This document shows, in pieces, positions 48,011 through 61,400 of a stretch of DNA of 64,000 nucleotides. The notes beneath the pieces were generated by a model that was not told the origin of the DNA, did not search any database, and worked only from the letters and a program-made list of their open reading frames with translations. The number at the start of each line of letters is the position of its first letter. Position 1 is the first letter of the stretch. Both the position numbers and the translations under genes were made by a program. Where the stretch lies: positions 1 to 64,000 of the forward strand of contig WNNJ02003206.1 in NCBI GenBank assembly GCA_012934845.2, read 5' to 3'. Origin of the DNA: Pomphorhynchus laevis (lineage: Eukaryota; Acanthocephala; Palaeacanthocephala; Echinorhynchida; Pomphorhynchidae).

Positions 48011-49074
48011 TATTATTTTTTATTATTTTTAATTTAAAATTTTTTCGTATTTTTAAATTTTCTTTAACGAAAGAAGTTATTTTTATTCTACAAAAAATGA
48101 ATCATCACCAGGAATTCACAACAGAGAAGTTGTGTTATAATTGTGATATTAATTATAATTAAAACTGAGCTTTTATGTTGTGAAATGCTGATGATTACAA
48201 AAGTTATAAAACTATAGAAATTTTCGAGTAAATATTTTTTGAATATAACAACTTTTATTTGTTATTTTTTTATAGATAAAACATGCGAAAAAAACATTAT
48301 GTACAAATCCTGTTGTATATCCAATTAAATATTCAAAATATTATTAATATAATATTTATCATATTCTAAATATTTTAAATATTATCAAAAATTAATAAAA
48401 TTTTATTAATTAATTTTATTAAAAATTAAATATTTTGGTTAAACAAGTGATTAATCTCTAGCCAAAATATATTAATTATGTTCAACACGAACTGATAGTA
48501 GTTTACGTTAGCATGTACACTGTTTATAAATACACGAGTTATATAGCCTGGGAAGTATACACTAGGTATATTTCAGGTTCTGAGCGATCTTATTATTTAT
48601 TTCTCCCAATTAGCAATTTTAAAATAACACGCAAATACATCATTAGGATAAACCGTTATGTGCCTCAAAAATATTATAAATGTCACACATATTAAATAAA
48701 AATTCATTTAGGCGATGTACATCCAATAACTCTGTTTATTTATAATTAAAAAAATCTTTGATATGATTGACTAATATCCCCAGTATTAGGGTCACGAGTT
48801 ATCCAGTGAATAGCAAATTGCTTACTTAACAAAGTTGTCGAAAATGATCATTCTTTATAGATCTCAAAGCGAATCTCAATTACTTGGAAATTTTACATAG
48901 GGACTGAAAAAAGTTTGAAAAAGTAATTTATATATAAATAATGTGTGAAATCTAAAGTTGTTATACTGCTTTATACTTTAACCCTAAACATGTGTCCCCA
49001 AACACGAATATCGTCAGATCAAGATGCAACACTATCAAAACAACAACTTCATCATGCGTCGACCATAGTATCTT
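48011..49074. other. AT-rich DNA
   Basis: No supported exon. A short plus-strand frame near 48513 has neither good splice sites nor a domain. Confidence 0.5.
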
Positions 49075-50652
49075 GGATTTAAATGTAAATCCAACATATG
49101 AACGTAGTGAGTTGAGTTTAGAAACAATTATTACAAGTCACTGTTCTATAATGGATAAAAAGGGTATAAAGGTTGAATTAGATAATAAAAACTATACCTA
49201 TATTATATTGGAATCCAAAATTACATAAAAATTCAATAAAACCTAGGTTCATATGTAGTGCGTTTAAATGTACATTAAAACCACTTTCTGTCTATATAAA
49301 TAAAATACTTAAAGTAATTAAAGCACACTTTAAAAAATATTGCAAGGTAATCGAAATTAATACTGGTATAAAACACTATTTCAGTATTAATTCTACAAAA
49401 GAATTTTTAGAACAGACAAAAGGAATAAATTTTCAAAATATAAATACATACGATTTTAGTACGCTTTATACAAATCTAGATTTAGTAGATATTAAAGAAG
49501 CGTTAGTAAAATTAATTAATCTTGTGTTCGGAAAAAGATATACATATACATGTTATAATAATTATAACGCCTATCTAACAAAAATTAAACCATCAAGTAA
49601 ATATAAATATATGGATAAAATTGAATTAATAGAATCCTTAAATATTTTGATAAATCAAAATTATTTAAAAGTAGGGACATCTATATTTAGACAAGTAAAA
49701 GGTGTTCCAATGGGAGGTAATAGTAGCCCAATTATAGCTGACTTGTTTTTAAGCTTTATAGAATATGAATTTGTTCATAACTGTGTAAAAACTAAATCTA
49801 AACAATATAAATATATGAAATATATGTTTCGATACATTGATGATATATGTGTATTTAATTCTAATAATTTTTATTCAATTAGTGAGCACATTTATCCAGA
49901 AAGCCTTATTCTTAACAAAACCAATATTAATGATAAAGAAGGTGTATATCTAGATATGAACATTAAATTAACATTAACTAAAACTACTATTAATTAATAT
50001 CGTAAAGATGACATTTAAATTTACAAGAAACATATTTTTGCATTAGCATTCGTGCATACCATATAATATAAAATATAATACATTAAATAATGAAATTTTA
50101 AGAATTGCAACAATTTGTAACGATATTGACTTTCTTCAAAATCATTTAAATAATTTAATAGATACATATTTTAAACTAGGTTACTATAAAAATAACATCA
50201 AGCAGAAAATAGTAAAATATATAAATCAACACAATAATATAATGAATAAATTTAAACTCTTAAGTAGCTAATTTTTATGGATGGAAAATAAATAATATAA
50301 TTTGTATTAGAATATGATACTAGATAGTTTTATCAGAGGAAATACATCATTAGCATGTATTTGGCTTCGCTGCTATGTTGGGTAAAGTAGTTAGGGGCCG
50401 AAACCTGATAGCATAGCAGTTCCTCCTGATGACCTCTAATTCTTATTCTGATACAACGTCTGTTATTTATTAGTCAATTCATAAAAATGACGTTTATTTT
50501 AAATTTTAATTTTTTTATTTTAACTTGATTTAAATTATAGAAAATCTAAAAACAATTATTAATTTTATTATTTAATTATTAAATTTTGATTTAGCATTAT
50601 TATGTTTTGTTTATTTTATAATTATATTAAATACGTAGACTCAGTTAGCTGA
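49075..50652 (+). mobile_element. PLE1 copy G, 5'-truncated with complete 3' end
   Basis: Starts at residue about 350 (LNVNPTYERSELSLE), covers motif A (YDFSTLYTNLDLVDIKEA), motif B and YIDD, and runs through the 3' module (about 50309-50449) to the terminal motif at 50632-50651. It is dead: a one-base insertion in GATAATAAAAACTATACC (near 49188) and a nonsense change AAT TAA TAT near 49995. In the module the P1 helix keeps pairing despite two changes: GGCTTC (50363-50368) against GGGGCC (50394-50399), through two G-U pairs. Confidence 0.88.
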
Positions 50653-51185
50653 TTTGATCAGTTGATCATCAGGGCGCAGACACTGAGTATTAACGTTTCA
50701 ACATGATGTAATACTTGGATGGCCTATAAATAATCCAGCTAGTCGTTGAAACATTGCACGAAACTCCTGCAAATTTTCCGAAGAGATTTTCCGAATTTTT
50801 CGAGACACCTTTTTCAAGTTTGCAGACACTTGGTTATTATTGAAGCATGGAGCAATATCAAATCCTTACATTTCACAATGTAAGGATGATATTTCACAAT
50901 GTAAGGATCCTTACATTGTGAACGTTATGTTCACAATGTAAAGATTTTTATAACATCCTTACATCTTACTAATTAAATGACCTGCTCTGGAAACCTACTT
51001 CGAAAAGTGTTAGATTTGTAAGGAGTGTATAAATTAACAGCAAAGATTCGTGCAATTGTTCAACGATTAGCTGGATTATATATAGACGATCCAAGTATAA
51101 CAGCATGTTGAAACGTTAGTGCTCAGGGTTTCGCCCGGATGATTCACTTAGTATTAATGTCGGCGCAGGATGATGTTAGTGGTTA
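50653..51185. mobile_element. possible MITE-like element with ~45-bp imperfect inverted ends
   Basis: 50664-50709 and the reverse complement of 51100-51143 align over about 45 bp (ATCATC..GGGCG...CTGAG...TAACGTTTCAACATG). The interior has fold-back TTCACAATGTAAGGATCC units (50870-50960). It begins directly behind PLE1 copy G. No transposase. Target-site duplication not resolved. Confidence 0.4.
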
Positions 51186-54100
51186 GGCCGTTTTGTAACT
51201 GGTTCGTAACGATATACGTACACTAGTTTGCAGACATATGGTAAGGATTTATACAGAGCAATATAAAATTCTTACATTTCACAAATTAAATGACCTGCTC
51301 TGGAAATCTATTTATTGAAACAAATTCATTGAATTTTAAGGGTGAATGGTAAAATCAATCGACATCCACTTTTAAACAGCATTGAATTTGGCACATTTTC
51401 GAATTTTGAAATATGAACTATAAATTAGTTTCTTGCTAGTAATGAGAGTGTACTGTGTATTCTGTCAAAAAAATATTAATAAAATAATATCTTTGTTAAC
51501 ATTTTCATTAACCTTTTATTTCACGAAATGAGATAATATCAATTTATTAAATCCAATTTATGCAATTTATTCTAAAAACTTATGTTTTCAAAAAACGCCA
51601 GACGCAGAAAAGACTTGCTTAAAATTATGAAACAAACCATATATGTCTAGTTAGATAATAGTAATTAACTGCAAAAATAGGAAGGTTTTCAAATTGAAGG
51701 TTGCACATTCTCTTACCAACGTTAATTTAATTTGAAATCAGAAATAATTGTAAATTGTTAAATGAATAGTATTTCATTCAATATAATTATTGCCAATACA
51801 GCATACGTGTAGAATGATTGTCAGTTAACATTAGAAAGAACAAATCGTGAAATCGTTCGAAAAAACGAATCGATGAAAACCATCATATAACGTACGGGTG
51901 TTTGCTAAAAATAATATAATATTTTATATTATATTTGTTATAAATTAATATTCATGTAGATTTGATTAATGAATACGGCTCACGTGCTTTGTTTCTCATT
52001 TATACTTAATATATCAAATTCTGTTATATCTTACCTATTATCCATTTGCATGCTATCTACCGACAAACGGGCATCATTTTTAATACTTTCGGATTGATCA
52101 TACGCCTAAGAAATGTTAAATTAGAAATGTTAGATTAGTAAAAAAAAGTAGTGAGCTGACGTAATTTTCGAAAGTAAAACTTTAAGGTAAGCTTAGCTAA
52201 TAATAAAATGTAAATTGAAATAAAATAATTATTTAGTATTTGGTATATAATTAAATTTATATAATTATTAAATAATTATAAAATCTAATTATTTAATATT
52301 ATTATTAAATTTAGAAGGAAGACTTCAGATATTTTAATATTATTTAATATTATGGCATATATAGTTAGTTTGAACATATTTATATTAAAATAGTTGGTAG
52401 ATATCGGAAATTCTGATTCATATATATATACAAAATGGTGTTGCTTATATATACATATATGTATATATAAAGTTAATTTTAATTTATAAAAAGTTAATTT
52501 TAAAATCATTTTTTATGAATCCTCTTGCACATGGCTAGTAACATCTCAATATTTGTGTACTACTTAAAATATGATGATTTTCATCTTGAAGGTGAAATTA
52601 ATATTTTAAAAGATTTCTTTTTATGAGATGTTTGCCAAATAATATTTAATTTAAAAAACTGTTTTCAATATATGATAGAATTGTCTCAATGTTTTAAATA
52701 ATTGTCCTCACAGAAAATTGTCAGTTCATATATTACGCATTAAATATTTAAATTTCTAAAATATAAAACTAAAATTATTCCCGTCACATAATACACAGTA
52801 TAGAGACGACGAATGAAATCTTAATCAAATCTTATTAAATTTTGAAGGAAGACTTCAGATATTTTAATAATATTTTATTAACATTTTAATAATATTTTAT
52901 ACGATATATACGTCTGTTTCATCCAAGCATTTCATAACTCCACATACCAAAGAATACTTGGCATTCTATCATTAGCAGAATTATTGATGCTATTAATTGT
53001 TATTGTTCAGTCATAAAAATAACGAAGCAATCGATAATTATGATGTTCTCTATATATATTTTAATCATATAACTCAATCATATACAAATATCTTTATTGT
53101 TTGTTTCGCTTTACTTCAACGGATATTTTATATAAATGATCCTGGATTAGGATTACATACTCGGAGTTCATCATAATTATTCATGTCGATAAAAATCATG
53201 TTTAAATGATAATTAAAAAATTCAGTTGATAGACATCCTAAGTATAAAGACAAAGTTAAATTTCAGTATAATTAAAAAGATTATACAATTAAAACATGTT
53301 AGGTGGTGATTTCTGCCTAGAATTATGCTTCATTTCAAATGACGATTTCACAGGGTCGTATAAATCCATGTATGTACTTCAACCGATATAAACATGAACC
53401 AGCTATCTCTAGCATCAACGGGCTGATTTATTATTAGTGAAATAATAAATTTTGTTTCATTTTTGATTTTTTAGTTTTTGAGTTTTAAAATTTTATTTTA
53501 TTTTTCAATTAAAATACATGTAGAATATTATGATTGAAAGTATCTCCAAACTCTTAAACCGGTCTACACTTTTGCTGCTCAATTACAAAGAAATGATGTT
53601 GATAAGAAAATAATTCATTAAGTCTAATTGTCAATAAAAGCAGATGAGTTGAGTGATCGTCAGCCAGCATTAAGATGACCGAAATGTGAAACGTATGTTT
53701 TGGATCAGCGGATGATGATGTCCACTAATACTAAAGATAGTGTACTGCTGTTGGCTAAGATGTAGGATTATAGCAGCGTGCAGAATAAAATAGTCATCAA
53801 AAATTTCAACAGCTAAAAGTGTTACCCAAGTGATCACAAATTGTTTTCAGTTACTAAGATCATCGTCGGTATTTTTTATTTATATTTATTTTTAAGCATA
53901 TTTATTTATACAGCATACTTTCGTATGCTGTAAAAATAAACTTGGCTACTCAATTACGGGTACGAGAACGATGATATCATAGAGACACTGATGTTTATTA
54001 ATTACCTAATTTAACTATTCTAATAATTATAAAATTAAATTGGTGAATATTTTTTAATTTTATAATTTCGTTGCATATAAATGCATAAAAAATATCATGA

Positions 54101-54592
54101 TATCTTTGCATATTCAAAATTTAAAAGTCACATTATTGTCAAAATTTTATCATCGATTAAGATTATAAGGTAATGATGTCAACTATCGTAAAAATAAATA
54201 ATTTTATTAGAAATAATATTTTCAAGCATATATTTTCAATACAAAATATATGAATATTATAAACCTGCCAATATTAGTAAATAAGGGGTTTAAAATTATC
54301 TAAATTAAAACATTTAATGTTATAACTGAAATATAATAGTTTTTTTGTTTCCTTTTTATAATAACCTATAATATATAATTTTTAACGAAATATCTAAAAT
54401 AAATATAAAAATAAATAAATTATTAAAAAATAATATATTTTTTATATATTTTATAAAAATAAAATTTATTAAAAATAAATATATTTCAATAGACTTTTGT
54501 ATAGTTTAATAGACTGCAATTAGACTTACAATATGCTTTCGTGCAATCAACACATTACTACGTAATCGTTAATAATTAATTTTTTATTTCAG
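51186..54592. other. long AT-rich intron or intergenic DNA
   Basis: No exon I can support. A paired AGGAAGACTTCAGATATTTT (52317 and 52847) is a short dispersed repeat. 53640-53760 is somewhat GC-richer, with similarity in style to the 50.7-51.2 kb element, but has no clear ends. Confidence 0.5.
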
Positions 54593-54669
54593 TCATCAAT
54601 GCATTTGATCAAAAAGTTATCAATTTTGTGAAACCAAATAATCTTAAATTATTGGTCTTTTGTTTTTCT
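54593..54669 (+). CDS. host exon (54.6-60.9 kb group, exon 1)
   Basis: Acceptor aattttttatttcag (AG at 54591-54592) and donor gtaaat at 54670. Two bases plus 25 codons: INAFDQKVINFVKPNNLKLL then VFCFS, ending in phase 0. It joins the next exon over a 40-nt intron. Confidence 0.6.
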
Positions 54670-54709
54670 GTAAATTACCAAGTATCGCATGAAATTATTT
54701 TAATTGAAG

Positions 54710-54928
54710 AATATACGCCCAGTCTTAAATGCACCATTTGACAAAACTTTGAAAGTAGCAAAAGAAGAAATGCATTACGAGTCTTTTAATACAGATATAA
54801 TTGATAGCTTGAAAGCTCAGATGGAAGAATACATATCGGCCCTTAATAAAGAAATACAGAAAATGAAGATCATTTGCCAAGAAGATTTGTCAAAAGAAAG
54901 TATTGCTGAAATTCAAATAGAAATTGTG
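54710..54928 (+). CDS. host exon (54.6-60.9 kb group, exon 2)
   Basis: Starts after ttaattgaag (AG at 54708-54709), donor gtaaaa at 54929. Seventy-three codons: NIRPVLNAPFDKTLKVAKEE, IIDSLKAQMEEYISALNKEI, end ESIAEIQIEIV. The charged heptad-like middle suggests a coiled coil. The frame cannot extend upstream past a TAA just before 54704, which supports the splice. The acceptor is weaker than the others. Confidence 0.65.
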
Positions 54929-55689
54929 GTAAAATATTTTAATTTCTAATTTCTTTCTTAGTTGCATTTATTATTTTTATCCTTGAAATTATTTTTTATA
55001 TTAAATGTGTTCTTTGTTTTTAAACTTTAAATGTGTTTTTAAGCAAACCTTTAAATGGTGCTTTACGCTAATAATCAATTCTTAATGCATAGAATCAATT
55101 ACTAAAATCATCTTACGGTAAAATTGCCACGGTGCACATCCTATGATGATAAGCATTTAGGATATTCACATGTTTTAAATGTCAGACAATAATTTTAATC
55201 CGATTCATTACGATTGTAAATGTTTTATAATTAGACGACAACTGATCTTCAGGTTAAGAAAACAAGTTAATATTTACATGCAAATTGCAGTCAAAACCAC
55301 GAATTGCAAAGAGCTAAATATAGAGTTTCTTATAAATTTTGTGATAAATCTACTTTTGTAAAATCTTTGATTAGTAAAACATGATCTAAGCTAATATTTA
55401 AATGATTAAGATCATTTAAGAATATTATTAAGAATAGATAGTACTGAATTGAAATGAATATTGTTTATCTGTCATATGATTTTGAATTTTTAATATTAAT
55501 TTATATTGGGTTATAAATTAAATCGACAAATTTAATATTAAATTACTAGATAGTGAATTGTGTAGTTCATAAAATTGATAATGGTACACTATTTGTGCCA
55601 ACAGTACCACCATTGACAAAAATGATAACCAAACAAGTTACTCAAATATATTTTAGATATTTTTTAATCAAAATAATTTTCGATTTTAG
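54929..55689. other. intron, AT-rich
   Basis: No feature seen before the minisatellite. Confidence 0.5.
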
Positions 55690-56415
55690 TGATTATTCAT
55701 TATCGGTTAGAGAACTGATTTTTTTCTATTCATTATTGGTTAAAGAACTGATTTTTTTCTATTCATGATTAGTTAAATAACTGACTTTTTTCTATTCATT
55801 ATTGGTTAAAGCACTGATTTTTTCTATTCATTATTAGTGAAATAACTGATTTTTTTCTATTCATTATTAGTTAAATAACTGACTTTTTTCTATTCATTAT
55901 TAGTTAAATAACTGATTTTTTCTATTCATTATTAGTTAAAGAACTGATTTTTTTCTATTCATTATTAGTTAAAGAACTGATTTTTTTCTATTCAGTATTG
56001 ATTAAATAACTGATTTTTTCTATTCATTATTGGTTAAAGAACTGATTTTTTCTATTCATTATTAGTTAAAGAACTGATTTTTTTCTATTCATTATTAGTT
56101 AAAGAACCGATTTTTTCTATTCATTATTAGTTAAAGAACTGATTTTTTCTATTCATTATTAGTTAAATAACTGATTTTTTTCTATTCATTATTAGTTAAA
56201 GAACTGATTTTTTTCTATTCATTATTAGTTAAAGAACTGATTTTTTTCTAATCATTATTAGTTAAAGAACTGATTTTTTTCTATTCATTATTAGTTAAAT
56301 AACTGATTTTTTTCTATTCATTATTAGTTAAAGAACTGATTTTTTTCTAATCATTATTAGTTAAAGAACTGATTTTTCTATTCATTATTGGTTAAAGAAC
56401 TGATTTTTTGTAACT
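55690..56415. repeat. ~33-bp minisatellite, about 22 units
   Basis: Units are ATTCATTATTAGTTAAAGAA then CTGATTTTTTTCT, with variation in the T run (5-7) and GTTAAATAACTGA alternates. It lies in the intron between the exons at 54928 and 57192. Confidence 0.96.
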
Positions 56416-57191
56416 CGATTCATTATTTTACACATTTAAGGGGAAGGGTATTGAACTTGTATAAAATTGATATTGTTCATCATTTGAAACAAACACATAT
56501 TTAAAATATAATATATAAATAATAAATGATCATTTATTTTTTCATTTATTATTTATCAATATAAATAATGATGACAGCACATTAATATATAACAAGATAC
56601 ATTAATATATTATTATAATATTATATAATTGGTTATATTTTAAGCTTTTTTTAATTATTATTAATGATAATTATTGTTTTTGTAAGTAATTACCGACTTT
56701 TATGGAATCTTCTTTTTGTCATTTTATAATTTTAATTGAAGTAATATATTACAATTATGTTGGCTTATTTAAACCTTTAGTCAATTTCACTTTATTTTTT
56801 ACTTAATTTGTATCGTGTATTTATTTAATGTAGATATTGCTATTTATATCTGGGGCGTTTATTTTCGTTGGTTTGTTTTCAAGCCACACTGTAAATTAAT
56901 TAATTTTAATTATAGATTTCATAATTTATTTTATTGAATTATAAAATTTAATTATTTTGTAAATCCTGAAATATTTCGCTAGAAAGTAAAATTTTTATTC
57001 TACCGTTAGATATATGTTCGCATAATATTAAAATAATTTAAAGTATTCAGTGTTCAAATCTTATATATTTTGTTTTACAATTAGCAAATAATTAAATTAT
57101 TAATTATTTGTTAATTATTTATTAATTTTTATTTAATTAATTCATTCAATTTACAATGTGCTAATTGTTTTGGTTAAAAATTTTGATTTAG
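56416..57191. other. intron, AT-rich
   Basis: No feature seen. Confidence 0.5.
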
Positions 57192-57282
57192 GAGTTTCAC
57201 AAATTTTATGATTATTGCAAACCTAAGATCATTATGTTGCTTACAAAAAGTGAGTCAGTTGAATACGATAAGAGCTGTGAAG
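57192..57282 (+). CDS. host exon (54.6-60.9 kb group, exon 3)
   Basis: Acceptor ttttgatttag and donor gtaaat at 57283. Thirty codons plus one base: EFHKFYDYCKPKIIMLLTKS then ESVEYDKSCE. Starts in phase 0, as the exon ending at 54928 requires. Confidence 0.7.
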
Positions 57283-57919
57283 GTAAATGTTGCGATCGTT
57301 TAGCATTTGTATAAATAATTAATGAATTTCAATATTTATAAATATAATCGAATATAATTACAATTATATAAGTTAAAACTACAACTAAATTTATAATTTA
57401 AATTATAATTATAATTTATAAATATAAATATAATAATTTCATATTGATATTTATTTATAAATATCTCACAAAAAGTGAGTTTACTATATCTCACAAAGTT
57501 TACATTAATATTTCACGATTGCTCATTTGAAATAACATTTTTATAACATTTACCGGTAAATTTTCACTAATCATGAAACTAATCACTAATCACTAACTAA
57601 GTGCATTTATTTACTCTCAAAAGAAAAATAATTTGAGAAAAGAAACTCCCTCTCTCTTATTTTGTCATATTTTCGTATTTAATTTGTTCAGAGTTATTTT
57701 TTGTTTTTAAATTCTATGGAGTCTTTTACTTTCCAATTCTATTTTTATTTTTAAATTCTATTTTTGCTGTTATCGCAACTGACAAATAGTCAAAATTCTG
57801 AAATTGGCATTTTATTCTTTTTCGGATTAAATGTTCGTTTAATTGACATTTTGATGTCAATTAACTCTTATTTAAGAATTGTAAAAACTGTAAATCAAGA
57901 TTTTATCATTGATTTTCAG

Positions 57920-57955
57920 TCTTTGCAGTTAGTGCAAGATGGAAAATTGCAATCA
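57920..57955 (+). CDS. host micro-exon (54.6-60.9 kb group, exon 4)
   Basis: Acceptor cattgattttcag (AG at 57918-57919) and donor gtatga at 57956. In the phase carried from 57282 the 36 bases read VFAVSARWKIAI and leave one base, exactly what the exon at 59520 needs. Very short, so it rests on phase and splice sites; a second acceptor seven to nine bases further on is possible. Confidence 0.45.
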
Positions 57956-59519
57956 GTATGAGATTCTATTATCCACGGAGAATTTAAAATTACACACAGG
58001 TCCTCTCAAACCGACGTAGTAAAGTACAACGTTTTTAAAAATACTACGACGTTTAAAATACTACGTTGGTTTTCTCAAACTACTTCAATACTTCATTTCA
58101 TCATAGACACATGAATTACTTTTTTATACAAAATATTTGCTGTTGATAATTCCGTTAAATGATTCCTCCGCCAGACTTTCATACTTCTGCAATGTCATTT
58201 TATTTTATAGCCATAATGCCACGTAAACGTTTTTCATTCTAATAGCTGTGTATAGCTGTTTCCGAGACATCTATCGATTATTCTTAAATTAAATTTTTTA
58301 TCGGAACATCTATTGTCTAAATCATAAAATGCATAAAAAATTATTACGCTTTTTTGAAAATATAACGGTTTGTTTATGGGATATCGCCTAAATATCAAAT
58401 TCTACTAGTTCTATTAATAGATTCTTTATCATGTAAGTTTTTGTTCTCACCTTTGCTTAAATGCTTATCTTAGCAACTTGACTATCGTTGAATATTGTAC
58501 TTTCGCATAACAATTAAAACCTTTATTCGGTTTCTTTTGCAACTTATTTTTTAACTATTTTTTTCTACCTATTTATAAATTAATGATTTTAAAACTGATC
58601 AATAATAAGTTGGAATCGTTTTTTAAAATATCGTTTTCAATAAAAGTAATGTCATACTAATTATATGGTTATAATAAAATTCATTGCGAATAATTACTTT
58701 TTGCTATATTGTAAAATAGTATTTAAAACTTTTTAAACGTATAAAATTTACTATTACTTACAATTCTGTTTATTAAGATCAGCAGGTTTTTGCTCTTTAT
58801 TGTATAAATGCTTATCTAGTGTCCAACAACTTTAGGGGCCTCGAGCTTTTGATTCGCCGGTTATTTAACCTCAGGAAGAATATGTTGAATGATGCTGTTT
58901 AATCTGCCAAAATAGGTTTCATCTATTCAAAATATTCATTTTCAATGTCATCTTTGTGATTACATAAGCATTTGTTTAAATCCTTATGTTTACTGCGTTT
59001 ATTATTCGTTATCCTAACCTTATTTTGTAATAAGGGATCCCTTATTTTTCATATAATAAGGGATTATATGCAAATAGGGATCCCTTATAAGGGATAAGGG
59101 ATCCCATATAATAAGGGATCCCTTATTTTGCAATAAGAGATCTCAACCCTTATTGCAAAGGGTTGTTATTATTCGCTATCCTATTGAGTGGGTGTTTGTT
59201 TCCGAGTTTCACATGTTTTAAGGATTATGTTACCTTTGATTAAAAGTTTATCGTATTTTGAGTTAGTAATTGGACAATAACTTTTGCATTATTATCGTGC
59301 TTATCGTTTCTATGCTATTATTTTCATATGTCATATATGTATTATTGTTTATATTATATTGTTGTCAATGTTTATTATATTTATTTATATACGTTCCAAT
59401 GAATAATGCTTAAACGTATTTTTTATACATTGAAAAGACTCTAAAATACAATCACCTCAATGGGTTTATATCTTAATATAAGTACAATTTCAGAATTATC
59501 ATTTTATATCTATGTTTAG
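57956..59519. other. intron, AT-rich, with GGGATCCC palindromes
   Basis: 59015-59165 contains several interleaved inverted repeats of AATAAGGGATCCCTTATT. Otherwise no feature. Confidence 0.6.
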
Positions 59520-59641
59520 GTAAAATTTCGTGGGAGCGATTCAATAATGTCAAATCGTTATCAAATATACTGAAAACAAAATTGGCCTGCTACAAAAATT
59601 ATCTTTATGATTTAGATCGAAAATTAGAGACAATAGAATCG
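59520..59641 (+). CDS. host exon (54.6-60.9 kb group, exon 5)
   Basis: Acceptor tatctatgtttag and donor gtattt at 59642. Two bases plus 40 codons: KISWERFNNVKSLSNILKTK, LACYKNYLYDLDRKLETIES, ending in phase 0. The peptide has a coiled-coil character. Composition is far less AT-rich than the intron. Confidence 0.72.
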
Positions 59642-60705
59642 GTATTTTTTATTTTAAAATTAAATTTCATCGAATTATTTATATGGATTCATCGAAGTTT
59701 ATATCAATCATAATTAAGTTTGTAATTAAGAATTATAGCAGTATTGCTTTATTAAAATTACATTGAAAACTTAAGTGTGATTGACAGAATAGGAAAAAAC
59801 AATTATGTGAAACTCAGCTTCTCAATGTTGCTTAAGTTCACAATGTTATAAAATTTTTGCAACTCAATGATGATATTTTCCTAAATTGGAACTTGAATTT
59901 TATATAACTATATAAGTAGCAATTTATTTTGAAAGTTAAGTTAAAAAATAAATTAATTTATTTAATTATTAATAAATTAATTTAATTTCAAATAATAAAC
60001 TTACTATGAAAAGTAAGATCGTCGCCTGTAATTCTTAATTTAGATGCCAAAATTAATGTCTGACATCCTCATTTGATGAGGTATTGACAAATATAATTAG
60101 GACATTATTTTATAAACCTGCAATACAATTAAATAATAATCTTAGTGTATAGACATTGTATTTATTCAAATGCGTTAATAAACATATTTGTCGGTGTGTT
60201 TTCATTCATCAATTAAATAAAAGTTATTTTGTAGAAATATAATTTTTAATAACAGACAAGTTATCATTAAAAGTGACGTTGAATGATGTAAATCATTACT
60301 CATCGTTAGCCTTAAACTCAGCGCAAACAGTGAAAATGTAATTAAATATTTCAATATTACAATGCCATGCTAATTAATTTAATGTATTGTTAATTGGAAT
60401 AAAATAGTTCAAATTAAAAAAATATCAAATGAAAAATAATTAAAAATAAAATATTACTTACATTAAAATACTAGTTTGTAACAATTATATCGTTTTAAAA
60501 ATAAATTTTATTTAATTTTAATTTTATATTTTTTAATAATTTAATGTTCCGTTTAATGTTATGTTAATAGTTGATCGTATATACTCAATAATTAAACAGC
60601 GCCTTAAAGGCGATTTTATAAAGATTAACAGCTCAAAATATGTTGGTAAAACAGTTCTATTAAATACTTCAAAACAAAGTACTTTGCTCATTAATTATTA
60701 TTTAG
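59642..60705. other. intron, AT-rich
   Basis: No feature seen. Confidence 0.5.
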
Positions 60706-60855
60706 CTCCAAAATATGGTAGACGTAACTAATCAGCAAGCAGACATCGACAATGTGCTTGCGACGGCTGATACCCAAACTCAATTCTTTAATAAAGATAA
60801 GATTAATGTCCATTCATTGACTACCAACTTGCCCATTAAAACAGAATTTAATACG
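60706..60855 (+). CDS. host exon (54.6-60.9 kb group, exon 6)
   Basis: Acceptor aattattatttag (AG at 60704-60705) and donor gtagga at 60856. Exactly 50 codons in phase 0-0: LQNMVDVTNQQADIDNVLAT, ADTQTQFFNKDKINVHSL, end LPIKTEFNT. It continues the frame of exon 5 without a stop. The rest of the gene lies beyond or is not recognised. Confidence 0.7.
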
Positions 60856-61144
60856 GTAGGATGAATCTTCAAAATTAATTATGAAATTTATTTACCATAA
60901 TTTGTTTTTAATGATTTTCTTAATCAAATAGACTTTCACATCTCTAGAATGTCAACTGTGAACGATTTGTTTATTTAAACATTTGTCCATTGAAAACCAA
61001 TATTTTATTAAATGTTATTTTGTTTCATAAATATTATGCTCATTTTTGTGTTTATATTAAATTTATTAATATAAAATAGTCAATACTTTGTTGCTTTTAA
61101 TTTATCATGGAAGTTATTAACTTATGTTTTATATAATGAGGAAT

Positions 61145-61400
61145 TCCTAGCTGTACTGGATAGTTAGCCTAGTCGGTTAGGCGTAGAACAATTTTTCGAA
61201 AGCACCTATGTTCTAATCTAAAAGTGTGAGTAGGGTTTAAAGTAAACTAAGGCGGTACACAGCCTTCTAATGAGCCTGGTTTTGTCATTGCACGGCATTA
61301 GCGGACGAAGCAATACTAATATGTCAGCTTACAATATGGCATGTGGTAAGTCAAGGTACATGGAGTTGGAAGTAATGAAGGAATGATACTGCTGCAAAAA
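61145..61400 (+). mobile_element. tRNA-derived SINE, second copy
   Basis: A box TAGCCTAGTCGG (61165-61176) and a B-box-like GTTCTAATC (61210-61218), 45 bases apart, preceded by GCTGTACTGGATAGT. The body CAGCCTTCTAATGAGCCTGG and tail GGAGTTGGAAGTAATGAAGG align with the SINE at 25926-26290 in order. The B box has lost the central CG, so promoter strength is probably reduced. Confidence 0.62.

Noticed and set aside
57764-57961. 65-codon frame ending in SLQLVQDGKLQSV
   Set aside because: Only its last 36 bases have splice sites, and the neighbouring exons require a different phase.
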